Shown piece by piece: positions 11,148 to 22,975 of a DNA stretch of 64,000 nt; the first letter of the stretch is position 1, and the number at the start of each line of letters is the position of its first letter. A program made the position numbers and the translations under genes. Below the pieces are notes generated by a model. The model saw only the letters and a list, made by a program, of their open reading frames with translations. It did no database searches and was not told the DNA's origin. The stretch is taken from positions 10,262,399 through 10,326,398 of the forward strand of contig VZDJ01007747.1 in the NCBI GenBank assembly GCA_008694505.1. Direction: 5' to 3'. The DNA is from Cyanoderma ruficeps. Lineage: Eukaryota; Chordata; Aves; Passeriformes; Timaliidae.

Positions 11148-14100
11148 AACTTATGAGCAGTCCAAATAATAGGAAAAAGAAAAAAAAAAGAGAGTTCAGA
11201 GGGTTTTGCTTGAGTGAGCAGAGTTTTATTTCTCCCCAGGATTAGCTGAACTGTAAAATAGCCGGAAGTAAATAATTCACTGCAGTCCCAGCTAAGTGAA
11301 GTTTTCTGTAGGAGGATAGTGCTCAGAAACTGTGTCTGTACACAGTAATGTCAGCACTCCTGGTCACCTATTCCCTGACTTAGGACCTTTGGGACTCCTT
11401 TCCAGGCAAAACACAAGTGTAGTGTTGAGTATTATTGGATTCAGAAATAGAATAATCTGGGGAAAAAAAATCTTCCTAAACCAGATAGATAGATTGATAG
11501 ATTCCCTGAAATATTTACATAGAGAAATCAGATTAAGTGATGAGTCTAACCAGCGGTTTCTGGCCCAGAGATATTCAGCAAACTTTTATAATTCTATCCA
11601 GCAACAGGCAGTAGTACAACCACTCATTAGTCACACCCTCCCAGTGGGTTGTAAACCATTTATACTACCTGCTTTCAGTCGCATTTTATTTGGAAGAGCT
11701 AGGATTCTCCATTTGCTATAAATTGTTTAGATTGTGCTAGTGCTGAAAGTCTATTAGCAGAATAAAGGGGCTAGAAAATAAATAGTGCTACTGCCATGCT
11801 TCTGAATTCATCCTTCAGGCAGATTTTTAATAAATGATGAGAATGTGAGAGACAGCAGCATGGAGTCCTGAAGAACTGCCAGTTTTGCATTAAAGAAAAG
11901 TAGGGAAAAAAAAAAAGCAGTAAAGATAACCTGCTTAGAATAGATGTTCTTTGGCTACCAAAGCATTTTTACAGAAGCATTGTGCTGAAGTAAAGATGTT
12001 TAAGCAAGTATTTGTGTATCAGTCCTAACTAGCATAGAGATTGACAAAATATGGTGAAAGCAGTATCAGCTATTTGATGTGTACTGATACAGTTTAATGT
12101 TGTCAACATTGATTTCATACAGGATTTTTTCGTTTTCATATAGTATTTGATTCTCTTTCACTGAGGACCCAAGTCAGAAACAGGACTGTACCTTAGAAGT
12201 AGCTGTACCTCATTGTACCCCATTTCATAACATTCAGTTATGAGAATTTTACTACTGACTTCAGAGGAACTTGGGCTGGGCGCTTAATGCCTGGTATGGA
12301 ACATTTCAGTCACATTGTTGTCTTCCTAAATATCAAGTTTCTCTTCTTTTTTTTTTTTTTTCCCCAGTGCCAATGTTCCGGCTTTGTAGATTTTGTTCCG
12401 TAGCACAGCTGATGTGTTACTGGCACACCACCAGAAAAGTGAAGCACATTGTTCCTACTTCAGTATGCATCTATTGCTGTTTTGTTGGCAGGAGGGTCAA
12501 AATGTGTTCTCTTTATGTGCCTTTTTGCATCTGGTGGGCGGTGGGGAAAGAATTACTGCAATTTGTGTCTGAACTGTAGTAACTAGAGGGACTGTTATGC
12601 ATAGCATAGCACTGTATTCAGATGTGTGTTCATCCGTGTTTACATATGAAGTGGAATTTTATTCTTATTTACATTAATGAGAGCTAAGAATAACTTAAGT
12701 AATTTGGTTTACATAAATTCCTCTGTTCTTCTCTTTGGAATAGAGACAAAGGTGTTAGACTAACATACTGCACAGCCTAAGAGACTCAGTGTAGAAAGAT
12801 AACTGGATTATATTTTTTGTACAGGAGTTTCTGTGATCCTTCAAGAAACCAGGAGTTTATCCCCATCTGCAAGCCCATATTGTGAGTAGCTAAAAGACAT
12901 TATCTTAAAGTGGCATCAATTATTTTCACCTTTGTACTTTCTCAGTAGTGTTTCAACTGTTCTGTCTATCTGGGACGTCTCCCACACTTAAGTACCACCA
13001 AATACAAAATATTACTTAGAAATGTGTTCTGCCTCACAGATGATCAGTGCCACACTCAAGCTTCTTTTTTCTCTGGTAAAATTCCCACTGGATTTTGAAT
13101 TATATCACTCCTTTGACCCCAGTGGTCAACATTTTCTATGTTATATCTGAACAGCCAACTGAAACCCTAAAATAAAGGTTATCATACTAACTTCCTTTGC
13201 TTGACACAATGCAGCAATGTATAAGTAAAACTTATATGTTCAGATGTCAGCTGTGTTTTAGGCCTGTCAGACATGGCACTAAATGGTCACAGAAATTAGA
13301 CTGACACAAACCTCCCTGCCTTGCATTTATATATGCAATTCCTATACTTAACTTTTATACCTCTAATACTTGGTAGCATATATGGTTATGAAGACTTATA
13401 TGAAAAATATTCAGTCAATGCCCTTTTTTTCTGTAGAGTAAGATGAGAGGAGAAATCTAAGGTAAAGGGTAGAGATAGTCAAGTTACTTTTACTCAGTAT
13501 GATAAAAACAAATAGTGTGGTGTTCAGCCACAGCCCTATATCACATGGTGCTGCTGCTGATCCAAACTAGAGCAGAGCTGCCACACCCAGAGCTGCACTG
13601 ATGTAGTTGCACATAAAGGAAGTGCGAGAACTGAGCAATAATGCTAGGAAAAATGTTTACAAAACAATGAAGAAAGTACATTTTTTTATCTTTAATTTCC
13701 TTTTCTTATGTTTCTTTTTTATTTATCTTGTGTTTTTATCATTGTAGTTCTGGTGAATTCAGATAAGGATTTATTTTTTTTTTTTGATGCAGTTCTTTTT
13801 GGACATTTACAAATTTTTCTGATCAGTAAGAGCAAATCGTGACAGCCCTTTGCTAAATTTTAGTAGTACCAGATACCTCATCCATACCCTCAGGACAAAA
13901 AGCTGCAGTTTTAGAATATAACAAGATGAAGATTACAAAATAGGCAGATTTTTATCAAAAAAGTTTCCACATTTTCATTAAATCTTGATCTAACTTTGAA
14001 AGCAAAAAGAATTATCAGGGCTGAATAACAGCCTGTATGAGAAAGTGGAATTTTACAGTGTGGATGATTCAGGAGGCCTGTTAGTATTGGCAAATATCAT

Positions 14101-16021
14101 TGTGAAGGCTGCTTGATAGATGGAGAGAGCATAAGCAGTAACATTTTAATTAGGTGTTTAGAAGATAGACACATAGAAGCAACGCTTCAGTTACCAATAG
14201 CTGAAGTTGTGATTGAATAAAATTTCCATGTGTTTCAGATAAGTTTCATTCTCTACCAAAACAGAAAACTGTACAACACCATTTTTATAAACAGCTTTCT
14301 TAATGATGCACACAGCTTAGCAATAACAGATGTGGGTTACTGAATGAAGAAGAACAGCATACAATGGCACCCAAAGGAAAAACAGAGGTGCTTTGCTTTG
14401 TTTTTAAAAAGCTTGTTTTTCACTGCAATTGTACAGTAACTGGCGCTTGGAAAAATTATTTCAGTGAAAGTTTTGACAATGAGGAAGTGCAAGTTCTTCA
14501 CACAGCTTTAGTGTATCTCCTAAGGTTTACAGCATAGTCTTATGGAGCTGAGTGGGGTTTTGTCTAAGTATAGAAAATAATGTGGAATTTAATTGATGCA
14601 GACTAATGATCTATTAGTTCCTTTTTTGTTCACCCTTGGTTTTCAGTTTTGTTAGTGGTGTCGAGTCAATAACTCTAATTGTGATGTTTATAATCGGTGG
14701 TAGGCTTGAAATTACTTGCCCAAATTTGATGGAAGGCTGTCACTTTCCTGAACAGTGAGTCCACATTACAGGTATATTGCACAGTCCATAAACATGTTGC
14801 CAAAAAAAAAAAAAANNNNNNNNNNNNNNAAAAAAAAAAAAAAATTGAATATTATCAGTTTGTATCTTAAATCACCATTTTGTCTATTTTGGCATGTTTT
14901 CCCTAAATTGTCACCTTGGAGACTGAGATTTGAACTGATTTGTTACCAGATGCAATAGTTCTTCTATTAATTATTGAGAGAAGCACTTCCTAATTCTGGG
15001 ACCCATGGAGGAGCCCTAGCTCATTCTGGGATGAGGCCTTATTACACACTCTCTCCTCTCTGTCACTTTTCAGTGAAAGTGAACCCAGCTGTGTGGATTA
15101 GGCAGGCACCCCCAGGGTCACTGCTGAGGTTTCAGTCTGTAAAATCCACTTGGTTTATATACAGCCTGGGAGTGTTTGTTTTTAATTTAAGAAAGCTCCT
15201 GGCCATAGGAACTGTGAAGAGAGAAGCTTCCTCTATGAAGAAAGGCTTGAAAGCTTGTGAATGTAAACGCCCTGCAGAAGGGCATTTAAAAAACTATCAA
15301 AAATCTGCTAAGTTTGAGATTGTGTGATCTTTTTTTTTTTTTGTGAACTGGTAATATTTTCCTTTTCTGCAGTTCTATTTGGAGATATATTTTTACTTTT
15401 GTTAAGGGTGTCTTCTGTTTGCTATGGTAAACATTGCAGAGATGATGCTTGTCAAACAGATGAACCCCTTGTGTAATTTCACTGGCTTCCCTGGAGCTTT
15501 TCCCAGTGCTATTTGAGGAGAAAATCAAATGGCACAAAAATGCTTTCTCTGGTTGATGCTCTTCTTGTTCTGCATACATGGAAACAATGACTGTAACTTG
15601 GCCTTTAAGCCTTTGGCTGTTTGAAGAGCTGACTTCCCTGCTAAGCTTCCTGCTGTGAGTCACTGGCATTAAGTAGCCATAAAGTAGCGATAAAGACACG
15701 TTGTGTGTCACGTTTTGTGTCTCACAGCACTCAGCTTCAAAAACAGGTCTAGAATCAACTGTTCATCCTCTTCTGAGAGTAGTAAAGATGCTGAGCTCAC
15801 AAATTGAAACGCACTCTTTTTTAAAGCAGACTGCATGTGGATGTCAAAGAAATACCTGTCTTTAAAATAAAACAGTTTTATAATTAAAAGGTTCAAATTT
15901 TTCTATGAGCCTCTTTTTTTTCATGAAGGGAATAAAGCATTTTTCCCTTTTCGCCTTTCCCCATATGAATCCCTTCATGTTTTATTTTAAAACTAAACAA
16001 TACCCAGCTTCAATAGAATAT
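11148..16021. other. Gene-free intergenic stretch
   Basis: AT-rich DNA with a T-run at about 12346-12361 and the gap-containing poly-A run at 14802-14844. Frames of 129 codons (11332-11721) and 141 codons (minus, 15286-15711) have no recognisable domain, no splice context and the composition of random AT-rich sequence, so I do not call genes. Confidence 0.45.
14802..14844. repeat. Poly-A run containing an assembly gap (14 N, 14816-14829)
   Basis: Fourteen A residues precede and fifteen follow a block of 14 undetermined bases. The gap lies wholly inside a homopolymer and most likely reflects sequencing or assembly failure there. The true run length is unknown. There is no clear polyadenylation signal or processed-pseudogene body upstream. 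Confidence 0.95.
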
Positions 16022-16300
16022 ATAGAATCATAGAATTGTTAACGATGGAAAAGACCTCTAAAATCATCCAGTCCAACTATTAACTTCGCACTGTCACCTT
16101 CACCACTGAACCATGTCCTTAAGTGCAACAAATAGATGGTTTTTCATTGCTTCCATGGACAGTGATTCTTCTACTTCCCTGGCCAGCCTGTTCCAGTATT
16201 TGACAACCCTTTCAGTGAGGAATTTTTTTCTAATATCCAATCTAAACCTCCCCTGGCACAACTTGAGACCATTTCCTTTTGTTCTGTCACAGAACAACAT
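16022..16300 (-). mobile_element. CR1 LINE 3'-end fragment, minus orientation
   Basis: It opens with 'atagaatcatagaatt', the reverse complement of the CR1 terminal octamers, followed by 'aaaagacctctaaaatcatccagtccaac'. It then runs to 'ccagcctgttccagtatttgacaac', 'aggaatttttttctaatatccaatctaaac' and 'gaccatttccttttgttctgtcac', all reverse-complement landmarks of the CR1 3' region. It is 5'-truncated (right end) within about 280 bp and has no coding potential. The overlapping frames of 76 and 86 codons are translations of this repeat. Confidence 0.93.
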
Positions 16301-19300
16301 AGTTTGCTCTCCTAGACTTCTCACCTTCACCTTCCACCTCTTGACTCAGAACTGGTATATCTATCAGAGATAAACAGTTGATTTTCTTTTTTTAATTTTT
16401 GAGATTTCCATTTCTGAACATTTTTTATCAAACCACATTTACACTTAGCAGTAAGGAAGAATAGCCTTTCCAGGGTGCCAGAACTTCCTTGTTGGTTTCT
16501 GTGGAGAAAACTTGAATAAACAGGTTGGTGTGTTTTCTTTTCCTTTTTAGCTTCCGAGACAGTAGATGATTTGGTAGAGTTGGTTTCATAGATTTATACC
16601 CACTATTTATCATACAGTGGGCAGGGAAAAAGTGGATCAAAAATCACATGGATTTCTAGAGGTACAATCAATATTCATGTCCTGCATCAAAGCACATTTT
16701 AATTATGATATATACACATGGATTGTAAAGTCACATATATTTCTGGGGGATAATTTTTTTTAAATAGTATTTTTATTGAATTTGTAGTTTTGGAATTGTC
16801 TCAGTTTCTACTCAAATGTTTACTGAGACATAACAAAACTTTTAATTGTGACTTCTAAAGTATCACAGGTGACCTCTGAACAAAGTGATCTCTGAACAAG
16901 GCGATTAACTAGGCAAAAAGCTGAGAAACATTTTCATTTCAGACCTCTGCTCTCCTCAGGCACTGTCTGTGTGAACCTCTTTACAGAAGCATTCAAATTT
17001 AGCAGATATCTGTCATTATTTTCACAGTCTCTTGCAGAGGCACTCAGTGTTCTCTTTTCTTCTTTTGTAATCAATTAGGATGCTGTTGAATGACAGGAAA
17101 TTCAAGAAGTATGGTTAATGCTGATAATGAAACAAACTGCCAGTCAACTCTGAAAGCAACATATAAATAATTTTGACTGCTTCAGGAAAAAAACAAGCCC
17201 CACAAAACCTCAGACAACCCAAAATAAATATATTTTGTGTGTATATAGCCCAAGTGCATTGAAAGGCCAGTTTTGGGTTTTAGCTAGGGCTGACTGGCAG
17301 CTTGAAATGTGCAGCAATTCTCAATATGATCAGGATCATATCAAATTAAATTGAATTTCATTGGAGAACCTTGCTTCAGGAGCTTACGGAAACCTCTCAC
17401 TAATATTCTGCCACTAAATTGAATGGCAACTTTTCTTTTATTCCCTTTTATACAATGAAAGAACTAATTTCACTCTGGTTACTATCAAATACTTCTATCA
17501 AGAGGAAGCATAGTCCCACAGGTAACATCCCAAGAAATAAATATTTGGGGGAAGTATTTGTAATGAATGGATGTCACCAAGAATAAAGTATTAAAAAAAT
17601 TAGTATGAAGAAAGGTCGATATGCAATTGTGAGATACTCTTTTACCATGTACTATGTAAAATAGAACAAATTACATCCAACAGCGGGTTCGTTATAGACA
17701 GCGAATAGGACAGAAATCTTATAAAAAGTGTGAACAACAATTCTTGGATCATTTTTTGTTCCTAGTGACTGGTTAAATCCACTTATGTTAAGGATGGTCA
17801 TGTTTGCCCTGGTGGGATGTCCTGGGGAGGAGTGAACCTTTTCTTTCTGCTGCTCTTGTAGGCAGTCCCTGTGCTGACTCAGAAAGCTGTGCCATGTCAG
17901 CCACAGCTCAGCTCTGTGCAATGCAGTATTTAGCCAAAGGCCCACCTGGCCATTAGTCCCTCCATCAAGCTCCCCACCCAACAGTGCCAGGGCTCTTTCT
18001 AGGGCAGAGGTTTTTGGGTATTCATTTTACAGAGATTAGAGTACATTGCTCCACAGAGTAGGGTATTAGAATAATCTCTTCATTTTATTTCACTGCCAGT
18101 CCTACTCTGTGATACTGCTAAATTCTCAAGGACTCCTTTCTTATGTTTGAGTGCTTTGATAATTCAGGCTTTTAAAGAGCTCTTTGCCATGAGCGTCTTT
18201 GCTGAGCTGGGGACAGAAATGCAGGACCAGCCTTGGCCATCTGTGATTGCAGCACAGTGAGGGGGCTTCTAGCCTTTCTGAGAAAAAAGGATCACATACA
18301 GAGTAAAAGATGGATAATTACAGAAGTGGCCACATATGAAACTCTGTTTTGTCTAAGTTAGACCATCTCTAAGACCATCAAGTAATCATTAATCTTTTAA
18401 AGGAACTTTATCCTTCATTTTATCTGTATTTTATTTACTTGCACTTGATAATTCCTATCCTCCCCTAAAAGTGCCTGCTTTTTCAGTGAAATCAGAATTG
18501 CTTCATTCCTCAGGTCTATATAGGAAGTTGAAGTTATCAATAAAGGCAGATGATAAAGGGCTAGAAAAAAGTGGTTCCACTGGAGCAAATGGTTCTTTAT
18601 CTGACCACCTCCATGTCTTCCATAGTGTTGTTTCATATTATAAGGAAGTTAGGACTAGGGTGCTCCGTCTAAACACATTTTGGTGAATCATTCTTTTCTC
18701 TGAGGAGTTGGCCTTGCCCAGTTCTCCTCTCTGACTCACTGTATCTGTAAATGGTGGGGCATGTATTTTTGAAAGGGCACATACTGAAACCTCCTTCAGA
18801 ACAAGTTCTAATTTCTCTATAAAGTACATTTTGTTCTCTTGTAAACTCTGATTCCTGGCATTAGCAAGTTTTTAAAGGCTGGACTGCAGTCACAGAAATG
18901 TTAGAAGTGTACAAGTAGTCCTTAGGTAACTCTTATTTATATAATTCTTTAATGTATATGAAAATAGATTTTACTGACTCAAATAAAACTATAAACTTAG
19001 ATATAGAGGAAAATCACATTTTTACCTGTGATTAAGTCAGAGGTGTCCACTGTTAATGGTATTGCACCATCAGGATTTAAGGAAAACTTTTAATTTGATG
19101 GATTGATCTTTTTTCAAACTTTGCCCATTCTAATTATATCATCATGTGAAATTGGCATAAACTTTCGCTGTCTTGCTGCAGGCAGATAATGTTTTGATAT
19201 CTTAGGTGCTTTCTGTGTGACAAGATGACACTTGTTTTTCCCTGGAAACTGAATGCCTCAGCTATAGGAGAAAATCTAGTAGATAAAGGCACTGAATTCT

Positions 19301-20831
19301 AGACATAATGTCAGGTCACATAGATCACTATGTACCTTTCATGTTTTACTATGTCTATTTGACTAGCAAAGGATTAAAACAAGCCAGAGTCTTCTTTTTC
19401 TGTGCTGCTTGTTTAGGAACTCATAACTGCTCAGAAATTTTTCCTTTGGGGTGGCGTACCCTACCCTTGCTCTGAACTCCTGAGTGATTTCTGATGAGCA
19501 AATTAAACAAAAAAAATGAAAGCAATAGCGATTCTTTTAATCCTAAGGGAAAATGTTACAAGTCTTGGAAGCAAAGGAATGGTATAATTGTTACTTTTGA
19601 CTCATAAAGTCTGTGCTGAGGGTATTTTCAGACATGACATTAGGCAGGCAAAGTTTGACTTGCAAATGGAGCATTAGGATCTAGACTTCATTGCTTGAAC
19701 CTGACTCCAGTTCATAAAAGAATTGCAATATCATGTTAGTAGTATGTTGTAACAAGCTTTCCATGACCCTTTTCATGGATAGATCATCTTTTTCCTGTTT
19801 TATGGATGATGGCTCCAAAAGTGGAGGATTTTAGTCTATTCACCAGACCAGTTACAAAGCTCAGGTTTTTTAAATTCCAGTTCAGTGCTCTGTATTCCAC
19901 TCTGCTAGAGCTATGGCATTCAAGCTGAGTGCTTATGTGTTCAGATAGCATTGGGAAAGTCTGAATTGGTCATAAGTAGAAGTTTACACTTTATCAGCTG
20001 GTAAAGTGTTGCTTTCCTTCCTGAACAAGGTTAGCATGTATCTGTAATCACAGCCACTGAATCTGAAGCATGAAGCACTATATGCCATTGAGCTTGAGTA
20101 CATAGGCAAACCAGACATTTCTGTGGAGCATAGATCAGGAAAACAGCTTGTTTTCTTAGATTCTGCATGGCCACCCACCTTAAACCACACAGAGAAGCTG
20201 CTAAAGTTAGTTGATAAAATTTGTAGCAAAGAATTGCAAATCATTGCTTGCTCTCAGCCCAATGACACATGCTGTTGCAAAACAAAATTCAGACTGTGCC
20301 TAATACCAGAAAGTTTGCAATAATGAAGCAGCTGTTTTCATTTTAAGCAATTTCCATCATGATATATGGGTAAAAGATAGAATGTTAATAAAGAAAAAGA
20401 CAACATGATCATCAACATTGGGGTTCTACATGCTACAGCTGAAGATCATCTTTAGATAGTTTCTGCACTGACTGCCACATTTCCCTTTGAAAATGTGTGC
20501 ATCTGTTGATCTGGGATTTCTAGGAATGTAAGCCTGAATATGTTCTTCCAAAATATGATTTGAAGCTTCAGTATATGTCCCTTCAAATTATTGCTGCAAT
20601 ACATAATAGTGAAGCTATCAACAAATGAGTATTTTCTGCTGAAAAATTCAGTAGGAATCAGAGAAAACTCAGTACAACATGTTGTGAAAGATCTTGATTC
20701 AGACTAGTGGCATTTAATGTAGTTTTTAATGTAACCATTTTATTGTGTCAATCACTATCCATGAGAGAGCTCGGCTTTGTTTTGCTGGGGATCTTATTTT
20801 ATTGTTACAAATTTATAGCTTGGCTAAAAAN

Positions 20832-20871
<40 letters not shown>

Positions 20872-21864
20872 TACTATTATTCACTATGTGTGTGTACCGC
20901 CTCTTATGTGTGACTCTCAAAGAATTATACAACAGTAGGTGTTTTTACTGAGCTGATTGGCAAGACATCAGGGATAATACTGACTGTGGTAGTCATTAAA
21001 AGGCTAGTTTTGTTTATGTTAATTTAAAAATAAAGTTTTGACACATTTAGATTAAAAAGTTTTACTAGATTTTTATGCTGTTATTTGGAATCATGTATTT
21101 ATTTCAATTTCTTTCTTATCTTCTATTTAAAAACCCCAAGTGCGAAAATGATGGCGCAGAAATGTGGGAAATAAAATTGTCCTCTGTAGAATTTTGAAAA
21201 TGTTGAAGGGCTTCTTCCCAAGTTGAAATATCGCAATATTTTGTTAGGCAAAGTTCTGTTTTCCATCCAGGTCTGGTCTTTAGTACACACTTGCAATTTC
21301 TGTTTTCCTCCAACAGCTGCCAAGCAGGGAAAGTTTAGACAGGATATGCCCAGCATGACAACACATGCTGATAAAGCAGGACACCTCTTCAAAAGCCACT
21401 TCTCTGTGTGCCAGATTTGGCCATGGAGGTCAGGTCATCTTAGTCCACATTCTCTTCTAATGCACACACCTCATATTTCTCAAAAGCTGAATTCACAGAC
21501 TTGGAAGCGTGGCTGCCCACCCACCAACCTGTCAGTGTCTGTCACAAATCAGCAACATGAAATTATCTCTCTCTCAAAAGGCAACCAGCAGGTATTAACA
21601 CCTACAAATTACTAGGCAAAGCCACAGACTGTTTTTTTTTAATAAATACCAAACAGACATCAAACTGCTCTGAGATTGTTGGGTTAATTTTTTGTGGTAA
21701 GTATAATGTATATTGTACTGTGTAAATGACATATACACTGTCATAAACAGTGGTTTTCTCCACACTGTGTATAGAGTGTATATGTAATGAATATGCTTAT
21801 TCTGTACAAATGATATGCATCCCAGATTCATGCAAAGTGCTGCATCCCACAATACAAGAAATCA
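16301..21864. other. Gene-free intergenic stretch
   Basis: AT-rich DNA with no supportable exon. It includes the (TTA)n microsatellite at 20831-20880. A slightly more GC-rich patch near 17800-18000 has a 109-codon minus frame without recognisable similarity. Confidence 0.45.
20831..20880. repeat. (TTA)n microsatellite with one undetermined base
   Basis: About sixteen TTA units, the last few interrupted by 'ctactattatt', follow directly after a single N at 20831 and an A-run. Length is probably polymorphic, and the N suggests the array or A-run length was uncertain in assembly. The poly-tyrosine and poly-leucine frames across it are artefacts. Confidence 0.97.
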
Positions 21865-22975
21865 GGCAAGAACACCAGGACTTCTGTGTGCATGAACAGG
21901 GAACTCCTGGACGAAGTCAAACACAGAAAGAAACTCTACAGAGCAGGGAAGCAAGAACAGGCAGCCTGGGAGGAACACAGGGAGATTGTCTGGGCAGCCA
22001 GGGATAAGGTTAGGTAAAGTAAAACCCTGGGCAGGGTCCCTCAGAGGTCAGTATTGAGACTGACACTGTTTAACATCCTTGTTGGTGACATGGATTGAGA
22101 CTGAGCACACCCTTAGCCAGTTCGCTGATGCCACCAAGCTGTGTGCTACAGTTGGTATGCTGGAGAGAAGGGATGCTATCCAGAGGAACCTTGACAGGCT
22201 TGAGAAATGGATCCATGCAAACCTCAGGAAGTTCAACAAGGCCAAATGCAAAGTCCTGCATGTGGGGTGGGGCAGTCCCAAACACAAGTACAGGCTAGAT
22301 GGAGATTGGATTTAGAGCAGCCCTGAGGAGAAGGACTTGAGAGTGTTGGTGGATGAGAGGCTGGACAGCAAATGTGCACTTACAGCCCAAAAAGCCAGTT
22401 GTATCCTGGGCTGCATCCAAAGCAGTGTTGCCAGCAGGGTGAGGGAGACGATTCTGCCCCTCTGCTCTGCTCTTGTGAGACCCCCCCTGGAGTGTTGAGT
22501 CCAGAGGTCCCCAACATAAGAAGAATGTGGACCTCTTGGAATGAGTCAAGAAAAAGTCCATGAAGATGATCAGAGTGCTGGATCACCTCTCCTGTGAAGG
22601 CAGGCTGAGAGACCCAGGGTTGTTCAGGCTGGAGAAGAGAGGCAGCCTTCCAGTATCTAAAGAGGACCTACAGCAGAGCTGGAGAGGGTATATAGTGATA
22701 GAACAAGGGAAATGTCTTTAAACTGACAGAGGATAGGTTTAGACTAGGTATTAGGAAGAAATTCTTTACTGTAAGAGAAGTGAGGCCCTTCTCTGAACAG
22801 GTTGCCAAGAGAAGTTGTGTCTGTCCCATTCCTGGCAATGTTGAAGGCCAGGTTGGATGGGTCTTTGAACAGCCTGGTCTAGTGAAAGGCGTCCCTGCCC
22901 ATGGCAGGGAGATTGGAGCTAGAGGATCTTTAAGGACCCTTTCAAGTGAAAATATTCTGTGAGTCCATGATTCTG
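21865..22975 (+). mobile_element. CR1 LINE fragment with internal deletion
   Basis: The left part (about 21865-22015) translates as the CR1 ORF2 linker before the reverse transcriptase, with [20 protein letters not shown] readable in one frame. Without the intervening RT sequence it passes at about 22017-22032 to 'gtccctcagaggtcag', the segment encoding the RT motif G-V-P-Q-x-S. From there the element continues normally: a frame from 22079 reads FADATKLCATVGMLERRDAI, then 'aacctcaggaagttcaacaaggccaa', the 3' UTR, and the terminal 'attctgtgagtccatgattctgtgg'. Most of the N-terminal half of RT is therefore missing, and stops are present. The copy is dead. It is the longest CR1 relic in the window. 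Confidence 0.92.

Noticed and set aside
20707..20951. Two 68-codon frames with poly-Tyr or poly-Leu runs
   Set aside because: They are translations of the (TTA)n microsatellite and span an undetermined base.
22079..22315. 78-codon frame with reverse-transcriptase similarity
   Set aside because: It is the degenerate CR1 ORF2 remnant inside a dead element, not an independent gene.
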